From Vandammella animalimorsus (lineage in GTDB: Bacteria; Pseudomonadota; Gammaproteobacteria; Burkholderiales; Burkholderiaceae_C), in assembly GCF_002285265.1 (NCBI RefSeq), contig NZ_NSJB01000001.1:868001-932000 (forward strand): DNA of 64,000 nt, written 5' to 3'. This document shows, one piece after another, positions 8,967 through 19,138 of the stretch; the first letter of the stretch is position 1, and the number at the start of each line of letters is the position of its first letter. The notes under the pieces are model-generated. The model was not told where the DNA came from and made no database searches. It worked only from the letters and a program-made list of their open reading frames with translations. The position numbers and the translations under genes are program-made.

Positions 8967-9557
8967 ATGAAGCGCAAGAACATCGTCATTCTGATCTCTG
9001 GCACTGGCTCGAACATGGCCGCCATCGTGCAGGCCCAGCACGCACAGCAATGGCCGCAGCGCCTGAATGCGCAGGTCAGCGCCGTCATCAGCAACCGCGC
9101 CGATGCCGCCGGCCTGCAATGGGCGCGCGAGCGCGGCATTGCCACCCAGGTTGTGGACCACCGGCAATACCCCTCGCGCGAGGCCTTCGATGCCGAGCTG
9201 GCCCAGGCCATCGAAGCGCACCAGCCTGCGCTGGTGGCGCTGGCGGGCTTCATGCGGGTGCTGGGCGATGCCTTCGTGAACCGGTTTTCCGGGCGGCTCA
9301 TCAACATCCACCCCTCGCTGCTGCCAGCCTTCCCCGGCCTGCACACCCACCAGCGCGCGCTGGATGCGGGGTGCCGCTTTGCCGGCGCGACCGTGCACTG
9401 GGTCATCCCCGAGCTGGACGCCGGCCCCATCATCGATCAGGCGGCCGTGCCCATCCTGCCTGGCGACACCGCCGCCACGCTGGCCGCGCGCGTGCAATCG
9501 CAGGAGCACCTGCTCTACCCCCGCGCCATCGCCGCCATCATGCCGACGCTGCGCTGA
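8967..9557 (+). CDS. purN: phosphoribosylglycinamide formyltransferase
   Basis: A 196-residue enzyme that transfers a formyl group from 10-formyltetrahydrofolate to GAR in purine synthesis. It opens with KNIVILISGTGSNMAAI (phosphate-binding loop). The catalytic triad region is visible: INIHPSLLPAFPGLHTHQRA (Asn, His) and ATVHWVIPELDAGPIIDQA (Asp). The length is typical. The methyltransferase gene follows after 47 bases on the same strand. The promoter must lie in the 250 bases that separate it from the divergent pimC-like gene. Confidence 0.95.
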   Translation: MKRKNIVILISGTGSNMAAIVQAQHAQQWPQRLNAQVSAVISNRADAAGLQWARERGIATQVVDHRQYPSREAFDAELAQAIEAHQPALVALAGFMRVLGDAFVNRFSGRLINIHPSLLPAFPGLHTHQRALDAGCRFAGATVHWVIPELDAGPIIDQAAVPILPGDTAATLAARVQSQEHLLYPRAIAAIMPTLR

Positions 9558-9604
9558 AACCACGCCCCATCACCCACGCCCCCCAGACAAGGCCAAGGCG
9601 ATCC

Positions 9605-11041
9605 ATGCCACCGCATTTTCTGCTCACCACCACTGGCGCACTGCTGCAGCGCATCGCACGCTTTGAAGAGCCGGCCAATGCCGTGCTGCTGCAATTTCTC
9701 AAGGCGCACCCCAGGCTAGGGGTGCGCGAGCGCCAGCAACTGGGCAATGCCGCATTCACCGCGCTGCGCTTTTGGCGCCTGCTGCAATACTGGGCCAAGC
9801 TGGGCAGCACGCCCCAGCTGCCCGACGCGCAACACTTCGAGCGCCTGGCCCTGCTCAGCCACGCCCTGCTGGCGCAATACCCGCAGCAGCCGCCAGCGCC
9901 TGCCGCCCAGGCCGCCTACCCTGCCGCCGCCCCCATCACCGATGCCCTGGCCCGGGCCGTGCTGCAGCAGGCGCGCGACTGGGCTGGCCAATGGCCCCAA
10001 GAGGACGGCAGCGCCGCTGCCCAGCAATGGCTGGGGCATTGCATTGACGCCTTGCAAGCGGAAGGCGCAGCAACAGGCCAGGCCAGCAGCCTGCCCCTGG
10101 CCTGCCAGCACAACCTGCCCGACTGGCTGGCCGAGAAACTGCTGAGCGCCTATGGCACGGCCCACTTCTGGCCGCTGATGCACGCCCTGCGCCAAAGCGC
10201 GCCTCTGGATCTGCGCGTCAACCTGCTGGCGCACAAGCGCCAGATCGTGCAGCACATGCTGCAAGAGCAAGGCATCGCCTGCGAGCCAACGCCCCACTCC
10301 CCCTGGGGCCTGCGCCTGCCGGGCAAGCCCTCGTTGCGCCAAAACCCCTTGATGCACAACGGCACGCTGGAGGTGCAGGACGAGGGCTCGCAACTGCTGG
10401 CCCTGCTCAGCGAAGCAAAGCGCGGCGAGACCGTGGTGGACTTCTGCGCCGGCGCCGGCGGCAAGACCCTGGCGCTGGGCGCCATGATGCGCGACAGCGG
10501 CCGCCTCTATGCCTTCGACACCTCCGCACACCGCCTGGCGCGGCTGCAGCCGCGCCTGCAGCGCAGCGGCCTGCACAACGTGCACGCCATGGTGCTGCAG
10601 TCGGAAGCGGACGCTCGCCTGCAGCGCCTGCACGGCAAGGTCGATCGCGTACTCGTCGATGCGCCCTGCTCCGGCCTGGGCACGCTGCGCCGCCACCCCG
10701 ATCTGGCCTGGCATCTGCCGGCCGAGGAAATCCCCAGGCTGCAGGCCCTGCAGCTGCGCATTCTCAGCGCCGCAGCAGCGCTGCTCAAGCCTGGCGGGCA
10801 CCTGATCTACGCCACCTGCAGCCTGCTGCCCGACGAGAACGAAGCCGTCTGCCAACTCTTTGCCAACAAGCGCCCGCAATTCGCGCAGGAGAGCTGGCCG
10901 CCCCTGCTGGAAAAACACGGGCTGGCGCATCTGCTGCCCAACCCCAACACCTTGCCAGGCCGCACGCAGGGGCTGATGCTGCTGCCCCATCTGCACCAGA
11001 CCGACGGCTTCTTCATCGCCCGCTGGCGCAAGCAGGGCTGA
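9605..11041 (+). CDS. RsmB/NOP-family SAM-dependent RNA methyltransferase
   Basis: A 478-residue protein of the NOL1/NOP2/Sun group, which makes m5C in RNA. Key parts are VVDFCAGAGGKTLALGAMM (SAM site, near residue 280), VDRVLVDAPCSGLGTLRRHP with the catalytic Cys, and YATCSLLPDENEAV with the second Cys needed for product release. The N-terminal about 100 residues resemble the NusB-like helical region of RsmB. The target is therefore probably 16S rRNA, but the position cannot be assigned. It follows purN by 47 bases and is likely cotranscribed. Confidence 0.88.
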   Translation: MPPHFLLTTTGALLQRIARFEEPANAVLLQFLKAHPRLGVRERQQLGNAAFTALRFWRLLQYWAKLGSTPQLPDAQHFERLALLSHALLAQYPQQPPAPAAQAAYPAAAPITDALARAVLQQARDWAGQWPQEDGSAAAQQWLGHCIDALQAEGAATGQASSLPLACQHNLPDWLAEKLLSAYGTAHFWPLMHALRQSAPLDLRVNLLAHKRQIVQHMLQEQGIACEPTPHSPWGLRLPGKPSLRQNPLMHNGTLEVQDEGSQLLALLSEAKRGETVVDFCAGAGGKTLALGAMMRDSGRLYAFDTSAHRLARLQPRLQRSGLHNVHAMVLQSEADARLQRLHGKVDRVLVDAPCSGLGTLRRHPDLAWHLPAEEIPRLQALQLRILSAAAALLKPGGHLIYATCSLLPDENEAVCQLFANKRPQFAQESWPPLLEKHGLAHLLPNPNTLPGRTQGLMLLPHLHQTDGFFIARWRKQG

Positions 11042-11370
11042 GGGTTTGTTTCAAGCGTCTGCGGACCATCTCTGCCCGGGCGCAAAAGAGCAGGCAAACT
11101 GACCAATTTTTCCTTTTTTGCTGCCGAGCTGCCCGCTACGATAGCGGCACTTTCCCAGTCCACAGCCCTGCGCCAGCAGCGTTGCCATGACCGGGAAAGC
11201 GCTGCAGCAGCGCTGCCCATCGCCCTCGATGGGCACAAGCTGCAAAACCATGCAGCCAAAAAAGTGCCGGGGCCTTGCGCCAACAATGCCCCGGCGTGTC
11301 ACACAGCGATTGGCTCTCCTGGCCGTGCAGCACAGCCTGCCAGGAAAGCCATGCCATCAGGAGCATCGCC
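11042..11370. other. 329-base intergenic region, no gene seen
   Basis: Between the RNA methyltransferase and the small gene. It contains a T-rich run near 11107-11118 and a short palindrome CGCTACGATAGCG (11133-11145). No convincing promoter, RNA gene or coding frame could be recognised. Confidence 0.4.
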
Positions 11371-11628
11371 ATGAAACGCCCGCAGTCTAGCAGTTTTACC
11401 CTCGGCAGCGCCCAACCCATCGAGCTGATCGAAGGCCGCCCAGCCGATCTGCAGATCCAGTCCTTTCACACCGCCATCAATGCGCTGAGCATGGCGCGCC
11501 ACTATCTGCTGCAAGGCGATGAGCAAGCGGCCGAAAGCAAGGCCAGCGCCGCCCTGGCAGCCTTGCGCTGCCTGCTGGCCCAGGCGCAAGCTGGCGCTGT
11601 GCCCGCAGCCGGGGCTGCGGCGCATTGA
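11371..11628 (+). CDS. small hypothetical protein (85 residues)
   Basis: ATG 11371 is preceded by CAGGAG with about 6 bases of spacing, a good ribosome site. The protein begins MKRPQSSSFTLGSAQPIELI and continues with a predicted helix rich in Ala, Leu and Gln (FHTAINALSMARHYLLQ, then EQAAESKASAALAALRCLLA). There is no signal peptide, membrane segment or known motif. The amphipathic C-terminal helix suggests a small helical, perhaps dimeric, protein. It is convergent with the WYL regulator gene. No function can be assigned. Confidence 0.55.
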   Translation: MKRPQSSSFTLGSAQPIELIEGRPADLQIQSFHTAINALSMARHYLLQGDEQAAESKASAALAALRCLLAQAQAGAVPAAGAAAH

Positions 11629-11706
11629 GCCGCCGGCCGCCCGTGCGGCGGCGATTTGGCCTTGTCTTGGGGGGCAAGCAGCTGAGGCAAAAGGCAGAGC
11701 GCCCCA

Positions 11707-12666
11707 TCACAGCGGCTGCTTGCTCACCTCGCGCACGGCGCTGCCAAAGCCGCGCAGCCACCAGTCCAGCATGGCGCTGTCGACCACGGTGGCGCTGATC
11801 TCCAGCAGGCCGTCGGCGCGCTGGCTGGCCTGTTGGTCGGTGGACAAGGGCGACTCCAGCAGGTGCAGGCCGGCGGCGTGCTCAATGCAAAAGCACAGCC
11901 TGATCTGGCGGCCTTCGCCAAAGCCGAAGCGGCCTTCGTCGTCGTATTGCTTGAGGTCAAAGCCCTTGGGGCGCTCAAATGTCAGGGTGGACATTTCGGC
12001 GCTGTGGATGCGGTTGAGGGCCAGGTTGCGCTCGTTGTCAAAGCCCCGGTAGCGGCCCACGATGTACAGGCGCACGCCTTGCTGCACCAGGCCCAGGGGC
12101 ATGAAGTCAAAGCGGCTGCGCTTGCCGTTGGCGTTCTGGTAGTCCAGCTCCAGCCAGCAGTTGGCGTACAAGGCCTGGCTGACGGTGTCGAACACGCCGG
12201 GCCTGATGCGCGGGGGCAGCAGGGGCTGGCTGGTGGCCACCACGCGTACTTTGTACGGCCATTGACGCTCCAGATGCGCATGGGCCTCGTGGCCCAGGTT
12301 GCGCCGCGCCTGGCTGAAAAAGCCGCTCATGGCCCCCATCAGCCTGGGCGGCAGCAGGTGGCGCAAATGTTCTTCGGCCAGTTGCAGCAGCAGGGATTCC
12401 TGCGGCGTGAGCGTGGGCACGGCCAGGGCGCGGGCCTGCTGCAGCCAGCGATAGCCATAAGGCTTGCTGCGCTCGTCGCGCTCGATCTCGAAATGCTCAC
12501 TGAGCATTTCCAGTTGGCGCTGGATGGTGCGCAGCTCGCGCTCGATGCCTGCATCGCGAAGCTGCTGGTGCAGCTCGGCGGCGGTGATCTTGCGGTGGCG
12601 GGGGATGCGCCGCAGCAACTCGATGGCAAGCTGCACGGTCTCCAGCGTGTCGGGGCGTTTGGCCAT
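11707..12666 (-). CDS. WYL-domain transcriptional regulator
   Basis: A 319-residue protein with an N-terminal winged HTH (residues about 10-65: KITAAELHQQLRDAGIERELRTIQRQ) and a C-terminal WYL-type ligand-sensing domain (about 140-230: LDYQNANGKRSRFDFMPLGLVQQGVRLYIVGR in pieces), then a WCX-like tail. WYL regulators often control stress or defence genes and can sense nucleic acids or nucleotides. It starts 19 bases after the stop of the double AAA+ gene on the same strand, so the two form an operon and probably act together. Confidence 0.85.
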   Translation of the reverse strand: MAKRPDTLETVQLAIELLRRIPRHRKITAAELHQQLRDAGIERELRTIQRQLEMLSEHFEIERDERSKPYGYRWLQQARALAVPTLTPQESLLLQLAEEHLRHLLPPRLMGAMSGFFSQARRNLGHEAHAHLERQWPYKVRVVATSQPLLPPRIRPGVFDTVSQALYANCWLELDYQNANGKRSRFDFMPLGLVQQGVRLYIVGRYRGFDNERNLALNRIHSAEMSTLTFERPKGFDLKQYDDEGRFGFGEGRQIRLCFCIEHAAGLHLLESPLSTDQQASQRADGLLEISATVVDSAMLDWWLRGFGSAVREVSKQPL

Positions 12667-12685
12667 GGCCAGCAGTGAGTGGTGG

Positions 12686-14776
12686 TCAGATGAAACCCAC
12701 AGCCTGCCGCGCGCCTTCTTTCAGGGCGCATTCGGCTTGCAGGGCCGAGACCAACGCGGCCGCAGATGCCATGGGACGAAAGCGGTGCTGACGCATGACG
12801 GCAGCAAAATCACCTGGGGTCAATTGCCGCAGGCGCGCCAGGCGCATGGCAACATCTTTTTCAGGTGGTGTGAATTGTAATATTTTGCAATATCTTTCCA
12901 GCAGGGCAAGGGCCTGTTCAGGGCGCAAAAAGTCGAATCGGACTTTCAAATCAAAGCGGCGCAGCGAGGCCGGATCCAGCCCTTGCATGAGGTTGGTCGA
13001 AGCGATGAACAGCCCTTCGAACGCCTCCATTTGCGTGAGCATTTCGTTGACCTGGCTGACTTCCCAGCTGCGCTGGGCGCTGCGGCGGTCTTGCAGGAAG
13101 CTGTCGACCTCGTCGATCATCAGCACCGCGCCTTCGGCCTGCGCTTGCCCGAAGGCGCGGGCAATGTTTTTCTCGCACTCGCCCACCCACATGGAGGCCA
13201 GGTCAGAAGCGCGCTTGACCATCAGCGGCGCGCCCAGTTGCTCGGCCACCCAGCGGCCATAGGCGGTTTTGCCCGAGCCGGGCGGCCCGTACAGGCACAG
13301 GCGGGCGCTGCGCGCAGTCTGCAAGCCGCTGGCAATGGCGGCCAGATCGGCATCGGCGTGGATGAAGGCGGGGTCGTAGATTTCGGGCGGGGCATCGGGC
13401 CCATGGGCTGCAAGCGGCGCAAGCGGGCGGTGCCCCTGGGCCTGCAACGTGCTGGAGATCAGGTGCTGCAAGGCCGCCGCCGGTGGTTGGCAGCCCAGCT
13501 CATCGCGCACCAGCCGCACGATGGCGCTGGCCCTGGTCACCACGGCAGGGGCCAGTGCTTCGGCCTGGGCCAGGCGCTCGATCTGGCGGGCGTCGAGCAA
13601 GTCGGCGCAGTGTTCGCGCAGGATGCGCTCGCGCTGCTTCTTGGGCGGCACGGGCAGCTCCAGCACCATGTCAAAGCGGCGCACAAAGGCCGGATCCAGA
13701 CCGTCAATGGCGTTGGACAGCCACAGCGCAGGCACGGGGTTTTCTTCCAGCATGCGGTTGATCCAGGCCTTGCGCAGCTGGGCAGTGCTTTTGCCCCGCA
13801 GGCCATCGCCATCGTCAAACACGTCCTGCGCCTCATCGAACACCAGCAAGGCCTTGCGCTGCGCAAAAAAGCTCTGCGCAGCGCGAAAGGCGCGCAGGCG
13901 GCGATGGCCGTCAATGGGGTCGCCGTCTTCATCCTCGCTGGCAATCTCGAACGGCTCGCAGCCCAAGACCTGCGCCAGCACACGCGCCAGCTGGCTTTTG
14001 CCCGTGCCCGGCGCGCCGTGCAAGAAGATGTTGACGCCCCTGCGCCCTTGGGCCAGGGCGCGGCGCAAGTAAGGCAGCAGGATATTCAGTGAGTCTTGCA
14101 CGTGCGCGTAGTCGGCAAGCTGCAAATGGCCAGGCGTTACGGGCGCGACCATGCCGCGCAGCAGATCGCCCGCATGGGCCTGGGTGCTGACCATCGTGTC
14201 GGCAAAGCCGTCCGAAAGCAGGTTCAGCTTGTAGCGCAGGCGCTGGCTGGACTTGTCCAGCACCAACAGGCCTGAGCGCGCCAGCGCGCCTTGCGCGCTC
14301 AGGGCGGTGCGAATGTCCGCTTCCGGCAAGTGCAACACCACGGACAGCGCATGAAAAGCCTTGGCCGAGGACAAATTGCCCAGCAGGTCGGCCGTGTCCT
14401 CCAGCACCCGCTCCATGCCAAGCATGACCGTGAATTCCAGCAATCGGCATTCGGTCGCGTTCAAACCCACCAAGGTCGCCAGCCGGTTGGCGTTATCGCG
14501 CAGCAGCTGCGGCGGCGCGGCGCTGCCGTGGGCTCGCTCTGCTTGCTGGTGCAGCCGCCGCAGCTCCATCAGTTCGCGCCTGGGGTCGGCCTCGTAATCG
14601 CTCTCCAGCCAATGGCGCATGCCCAGCGCCAAAGCCAGCCTGCTGTCGCACAGCCCATGTGCACCCAATGCTTCGCGGTACATGCCCAGCGGCACCAGCA
14701 AGCGCAGTATCCAGAGCCGCACAATGGACTCGTCAGCCTCGACACATCGGGATCGACGCCTGGAGGAATGGGACAT
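12686..14776 (-). CDS. double AAA+ ATPase
   Basis: A 696-residue protein with two AAA+ modules. The first has Walker A GAPGTGKS at 254-261 and a Walker B ALLVFDEAQDVF near 320. The second has Walker A GPPGSGKT at 497-504, Walker B VLMIDEVDSF near 553-562, a sensor-1-like FIASTNLMQGLD and an arginine-finger-like SLRRFDLKVRF. Residues 1-230 have no family I recognise and may bind the substrate. The layout resembles Cdc48/SpoVK-type unfoldases or remodelers, but the client is unknown. ATG 14776 follows an AAGGAG site. It forms an operon with the WYL regulator, a context also seen for defence or stress modules. Confidence 0.85.
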   Translation of the reverse strand: MSHSSRRRSRCVEADESIVRLWILRLLVPLGMYREALGAHGLCDSRLALALGMRHWLESDYEADPRRELMELRRLHQQAERAHGSAAPPQLLRDNANRLATLVGLNATECRLLEFTVMLGMERVLEDTADLLGNLSSAKAFHALSVVLHLPEADIRTALSAQGALARSGLLVLDKSSQRLRYKLNLLSDGFADTMVSTQAHAGDLLRGMVAPVTPGHLQLADYAHVQDSLNILLPYLRRALAQGRRGVNIFLHGAPGTGKSQLARVLAQVLGCEPFEIASEDEDGDPIDGHRRLRAFRAAQSFFAQRKALLVFDEAQDVFDDGDGLRGKSTAQLRKAWINRMLEENPVPALWLSNAIDGLDPAFVRRFDMVLELPVPPKKQRERILREHCADLLDARQIERLAQAEALAPAVVTRASAIVRLVRDELGCQPPAAALQHLISSTLQAQGHRPLAPLAAHGPDAPPEIYDPAFIHADADLAAIASGLQTARSARLCLYGPPGSGKTAYGRWVAEQLGAPLMVKRASDLASMWVGECEKNIARAFGQAQAEGAVLMIDEVDSFLQDRRSAQRSWEVSQVNEMLTQMEAFEGLFIASTNLMQGLDPASLRRFDLKVRFDFLRPEQALALLERYCKILQFTPPEKDVAMRLARLRQLTPGDFAAVMRQHRFRPMASAAALVSALQAECALKEGARQAVGFI

Positions 14777-15035
14777 ACCTGCTCCTTTCGCATTGACAGG
14801 TCACCCATTATTGGAATATGTGCGACAAGCTGTGTCGCGGTGAGAAAAGGCAGGCGCTGCTGGATGGGGCTGGCAGGCGGCGCTGCGCGCGGGAACTGCG
14901 CGCGCACGGCTGAGGCGGCGCATGCGATCAGGGCGCGGGCAGTCAAAGAAGCAGTGCCTGCGCACCACATCCACACAGGGGGAACTGCCCCCAAAGTCCA
15001 CAGCCCTCAAGCAGCAGACATGGATGCAAGGCAAA
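14777..15035. other. intergenic region upstream of the AAA+ gene
   Basis: About 260 bases between the AAA+ start and the ilv terminator. It must hold the promoter of the AAA+/WYL operon. The stretch near 14800-14825 is AT-richer than its surroundings and is the likeliest place. No coding frame or RNA gene was recognised. Confidence 0.35.
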
Positions 15036-15071
15036 AAAACCTCGCCGGGCCCATTGACCCGGCGAGGTTTT
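15036..15071 (-). terminator. intrinsic terminator of the ilv operon
   Basis: A perfect 14-bp stem: AAAACCTCGCCGGG (15036-15049) pairs with CCCGGCGAGGTTTT (15058-15071) around an 8-base loop. Read on the minus strand it ends in a run of seven T, just downstream of ilvC. The arms also allow weaker termination on the plus strand. Confidence 0.9.
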
Positions 15072-15164
15072 GCTTGCATCTGGGCCTGTTCTGCCAATCC
15101 AGAAACACAAGCCTTACGAATCCGCAGATGAATGCCTGGCCGCGAGATTCGTACAGAGTCAGCC

Positions 15165-16313
<1,149 letters not shown>

Positions 16314-16805
16314 TCAGAGCCGCAGCACACGCTCGCCACGGCCAATGCCGTTGGGGCCGGTGCGCACGGTCTCGAGGATGGCCGAGCGATCCAGCGCGCC
16401 CAGGAAGGCGTCGATCTTGCCCTGGTCGCCCGTCAGCTCGATGGTGTAGCTCTTGTCGGTCACATCGATGATGCGCCCGCGGAAGATGTCGGTGGTGCGC
16501 TTGATTTCCTCGCGCTCCTTGCCGGCGGCGCGCACCTTGACGATCATCAGTTCGCGCTCGGTGTAGGCGCCATCGGTCAGATCCACGACCTTGACCACCT
16601 CGATCAGGCGGTTGAGGTGCTTGGTGATTTGCTCGATGGTGTCGTCCGAGCCCACGGTCTGGATCGTCATGCGCGAGAGCGAAGGATCCTCGGTGGGGGC
16701 CACGGTGAGCGATTCGATGTTGTAGCCGCGGGCGGAAAACAGCCCGACGACGCGCGAGAGTGCACCGGGCTCGTTCTCGAGCAGCACGGCAATGATGTGT
16801 CGCAT
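16314..16805 (-). CDS. ilvH: acetolactate synthase small (regulatory) subunit
   Basis: A 163-residue regulatory subunit with an N-terminal ACT domain (RHIIAVLLENEPGALSRV, then GLFSARGYNIESLTVAPTE) that binds valine for feedback control, and the usual C-terminal domain (IFRGRIIDVTDKSYTIELTG). It activates the large subunit and gives it valine sensitivity. It lies between ilvB and ilvC in the order expected for betaproteobacteria, with 222 bases to ilvB and 132 to ilvC. Confidence 0.96.
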   Translation of the reverse strand: MRHIIAVLLENEPGALSRVVGLFSARGYNIESLTVAPTEDPSLSRMTIQTVGSDDTIEQITKHLNRLIEVVKVVDLTDGAYTERELMIVKVRAAGKEREEIKRTTDIFRGRIIDVTDKSYTIELTGDQGKIDAFLGALDRSAILETVRTGPNGIGRGERVLRL

Positions 16806-16890
16806 GAAAGAACTCCTCTTTTCGCCGCCCTCCCCCGGCCACGGTAATGGCCAGGCTTGGCAAGCAATTGACTCATCCCTCAGGGGAAAA

Positions 16891-16914
16891 ATGGATGTTT
16901 GAATGGATGTCTGA
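16891..16914 (-). repeat. 12-bp tandem duplication between ilvB and ilvH
   Basis: ATGGATGTTTGA (16891-16902) is followed directly by ATGGATGTCTGA (16903-16914), with one mismatch. It lies in the 222-base gap between ilvB and ilvH. No function is evident; it is probably a replication-slippage product. Confidence 0.5.
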
Positions 16915-17027
16915 ATAGGGCTGGCCCGCGCCCGGCTGCACCAGGTGCCCGGCCAGCCAGGGCCTGCTGTGGCAAGGCACGGGCCAGAGGCATGGCATGG
17001 TGTGGCCACCCTGGCGCCATGACTGGC

Positions 17028-18809
17028 TTACAGGTCTTCGGCGCTGAGCAGCATTTCGGTAATGCCCTTGCCGGCCTGCACCATCGGGAAGACGTTTTCG
17101 CTGGGGTCGGTGCGGAAGTCCAGAAACACCGTGCGGTCCTTGAGCTTGCGCGCCTCGCGCAAGGCGCCTTCCACGTCCTGCGGGCGCTCGATCAGCAGGC
17201 CCACGTGGCCATAGGCCTCGGCCAGCTTGACGAAGTTGGGCAGCGCGTCCATGTAGCTCTGGCTGTAGCGGCCCGAGTACTCGATCTCCTGCCACTGGCG
17301 CACCATGCCCAGGTAGCGGTTGTTCAGCGCGCAGATCTTGATCGGCGTGTTGTATTGCAGGCAGGTGGAGAGCTCCTGGATGCACATCTGCACCGAGCCT
17401 TCGCCGGTGATGCAGAACACCTCGCTCTTGGGCTTGGCCAGCTTGATGCCCATCGCATACGGGATGCCCACGCCCATGGTGCCCAGGCCGCCGGAGTTGA
17501 TCCAGCGGCGCGGCTCGTCGAAGCGGTAGTACTGCGCAGCCCACATCTGGTGCTGACCAACGTCGGAGGTGATGTACACATCGTCGCCGCGCGTCATGTT
17601 CCACAGCGTCTCGACCACGTACTGGGGCTTGATGACGTCCTTGTTGGCGCGGTCGTAGTCCAGGCATTTGCGCTCGCGCCAGCCTTCGATCATTGCCCAC
17701 CAGGCCTTGAGCGCCTGGGCGTCGGGCTTCTCGTCGGTCTCCTCGAGCATGTTCAGCAGCTCGGTGAGCACGTCCTTGCAGTCGCCCACGATGGGCACCT
17801 GCACCTTGACGCGCTTGGAGATCACCGAAGGGTCGACGTCGATGTGGATGATCTTGCGCTCGTTCTGCGCAAAGTGCTTGGGGTTGCCGATGACGCGGTC
17901 GTCAAAGCGCGCGCCAATGGCAATCAACACATCGCAGTGCTGCATGGCGTTGTTGGCCTCGACCGTGCCGTGCATGCCCAGCATGCCCAGGAACTTCGGG
18001 TCGGAAGCCGGGAAGGCCCCCAGCCCCATCAGCGTGTTCGTCACCGGGTAGCCCAGGCGGTCGGCCAGCGCGCGCACTTCCTGCGTGGCATTGCCCAGGA
18101 TTGCCCCGCCGCCCACGTAAATGTAGGGCCGCTTGGCTGCCAGCAGGTACTGCATGGCCTTGCGAATCTGCCCGGTATGCCCTTTGCGCACCGGGTTGTA
18201 CGAGCGCATCTCGACGGTTTCCGGGTAGCCGGTATAGGGCACTTTCTTGAACGACACGTCTTTGGGGATGTCGATCACCACCGGGCCGGGGCGGCCCGAG
18301 CGCGCAATGTGGAATGCCTTCTTGACGATGATGGCCACGTCCTCGGCGCGCTTGACCAGGAAGTTGTGCTTGACCACGGGCCGCGTGATGCCCACCGTGT
18401 CGCACTCCTGGAAGGCATCCTGCCCGATCGACGGCGCCGGCACCTGGCCGGAGATCACCACCAGCGGAATGCTGTCCATATAGGCCGTGGCCAGGCCCGT
18501 GACCGCATTGGTCAGGCCCGGGCCGGAGGTCACCAGCGCCACGCCCACCTCGCCCGTTGCGCGGGCGTAGCCATCGGCCGCATGCACGGCCGCCTGCTCG
18601 TGGCGCACCAGCACGTGCTGCACCTGCTCCTGCCGGTACAGCGCGTCGTAGATGTAGAGCACCGCCCCGCCTGGATAGCCCCAGATGTGCTTGACCCCTT
18701 CGGCGGCCAGCGCCTTCATCAGAATTTCTGCGCCCATCAATTCGACAGGCGCGCTCGATTGCTGCACGGCCTGCGCCGCAGCAGTGGTTTCTGTCTTGGA
18801 GATTTCCAT
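17028..18809 (-). CDS. ilvB: acetolactate synthase large (catalytic) subunit
   Basis: A 593-residue ThDP- and FAD-dependent enzyme that condenses two pyruvates, or pyruvate with 2-oxobutyrate. The catalytic Glu lies in VLVRHEQAAVHAADGYARAT (near residue 75). The FAD region has GRFDDRVIGNP-type sequence (GARFDDRVIGNPKHFAQNE). The ThDP motif reads ITGEGSVQMCIQELSTC and ends in ALNN; the usual GDG is GEG and the usual QMN is QMC, which I believe is normal for Comamonadaceae. ATG 18809 has GAAGG upstream. It is the first gene of the operon and is divergent from the sigma factor gene. Confidence 0.96.
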   Translation of the reverse strand: MEISKTETTAAAQAVQQSSAPVELMGAEILMKALAAEGVKHIWGYPGGAVLYIYDALYRQEQVQHVLVRHEQAAVHAADGYARATGEVGVALVTSGPGLTNAVTGLATAYMDSIPLVVISGQVPAPSIGQDAFQECDTVGITRPVVKHNFLVKRAEDVAIIVKKAFHIARSGRPGPVVIDIPKDVSFKKVPYTGYPETVEMRSYNPVRKGHTGQIRKAMQYLLAAKRPYIYVGGGAILGNATQEVRALADRLGYPVTNTLMGLGAFPASDPKFLGMLGMHGTVEANNAMQHCDVLIAIGARFDDRVIGNPKHFAQNERKIIHIDVDPSVISKRVKVQVPIVGDCKDVLTELLNMLEETDEKPDAQALKAWWAMIEGWRERKCLDYDRANKDVIKPQYVVETLWNMTRGDDVYITSDVGQHQMWAAQYYRFDEPRRWINSGGLGTMGVGIPYAMGIKLAKPKSEVFCITGEGSVQMCIQELSTCLQYNTPIKICALNNRYLGMVRQWQEIEYSGRYSQSYMDALPNFVKLAEAYGHVGLLIERPQDVEGALREARKLKDRTVFLDFRTDPSENVFPMVQAGKGITEMLLSAEDL

Positions 18810-19138
18810 GGATGAACCTTCTGAGATTTTCGAAATGAAAAACCTTCGGTGCCCCTCACCCGGACTCTTGTGAAGCAGGCTCAGGACTTGAGAATGTGAT
18901 TGCGGGCACCGTCGCGGCCGCGCCGCCTTGGCCCCACCACACTCCGTTTGACTGTGGGAGGATGGAGGAAAAGCGCGCATTATTGCATTGAATTGCAAAC
19001 GTCCCGGGCAGTGCGACCGAAAATTCTGTCGCTGCGGCGATAGCCGCTGCCCGCCTGCGTTCTGCGCGCTGCGGCTGGTTTCTCTTGGCACAATGCCGCC
19101 CTGGCGATGCCAGCGCCATCCAGCGCCTGCATTGCGCC
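18810..19138. promoter_or_regulatory. divergent intergenic region between ilvB and the sigma factor
   Basis: About 330 bases that must hold the ilvB promoter and probably that of the sigma factor operon. A 16-bp stretch TTGCATTGAATTGCAA (18983-18998) has TTGCA/TGCAA arms and is unusually AT-rich for the region. A leader peptide with a branched-chain codon run was looked for and not seen. Confidence 0.4.

Noticed and set aside
18810-19138. Attenuation leader peptide for the ilv operon
   Set aside because: No short frame with a run of Leu, Ile and Val codons followed by a terminator hairpin was found.
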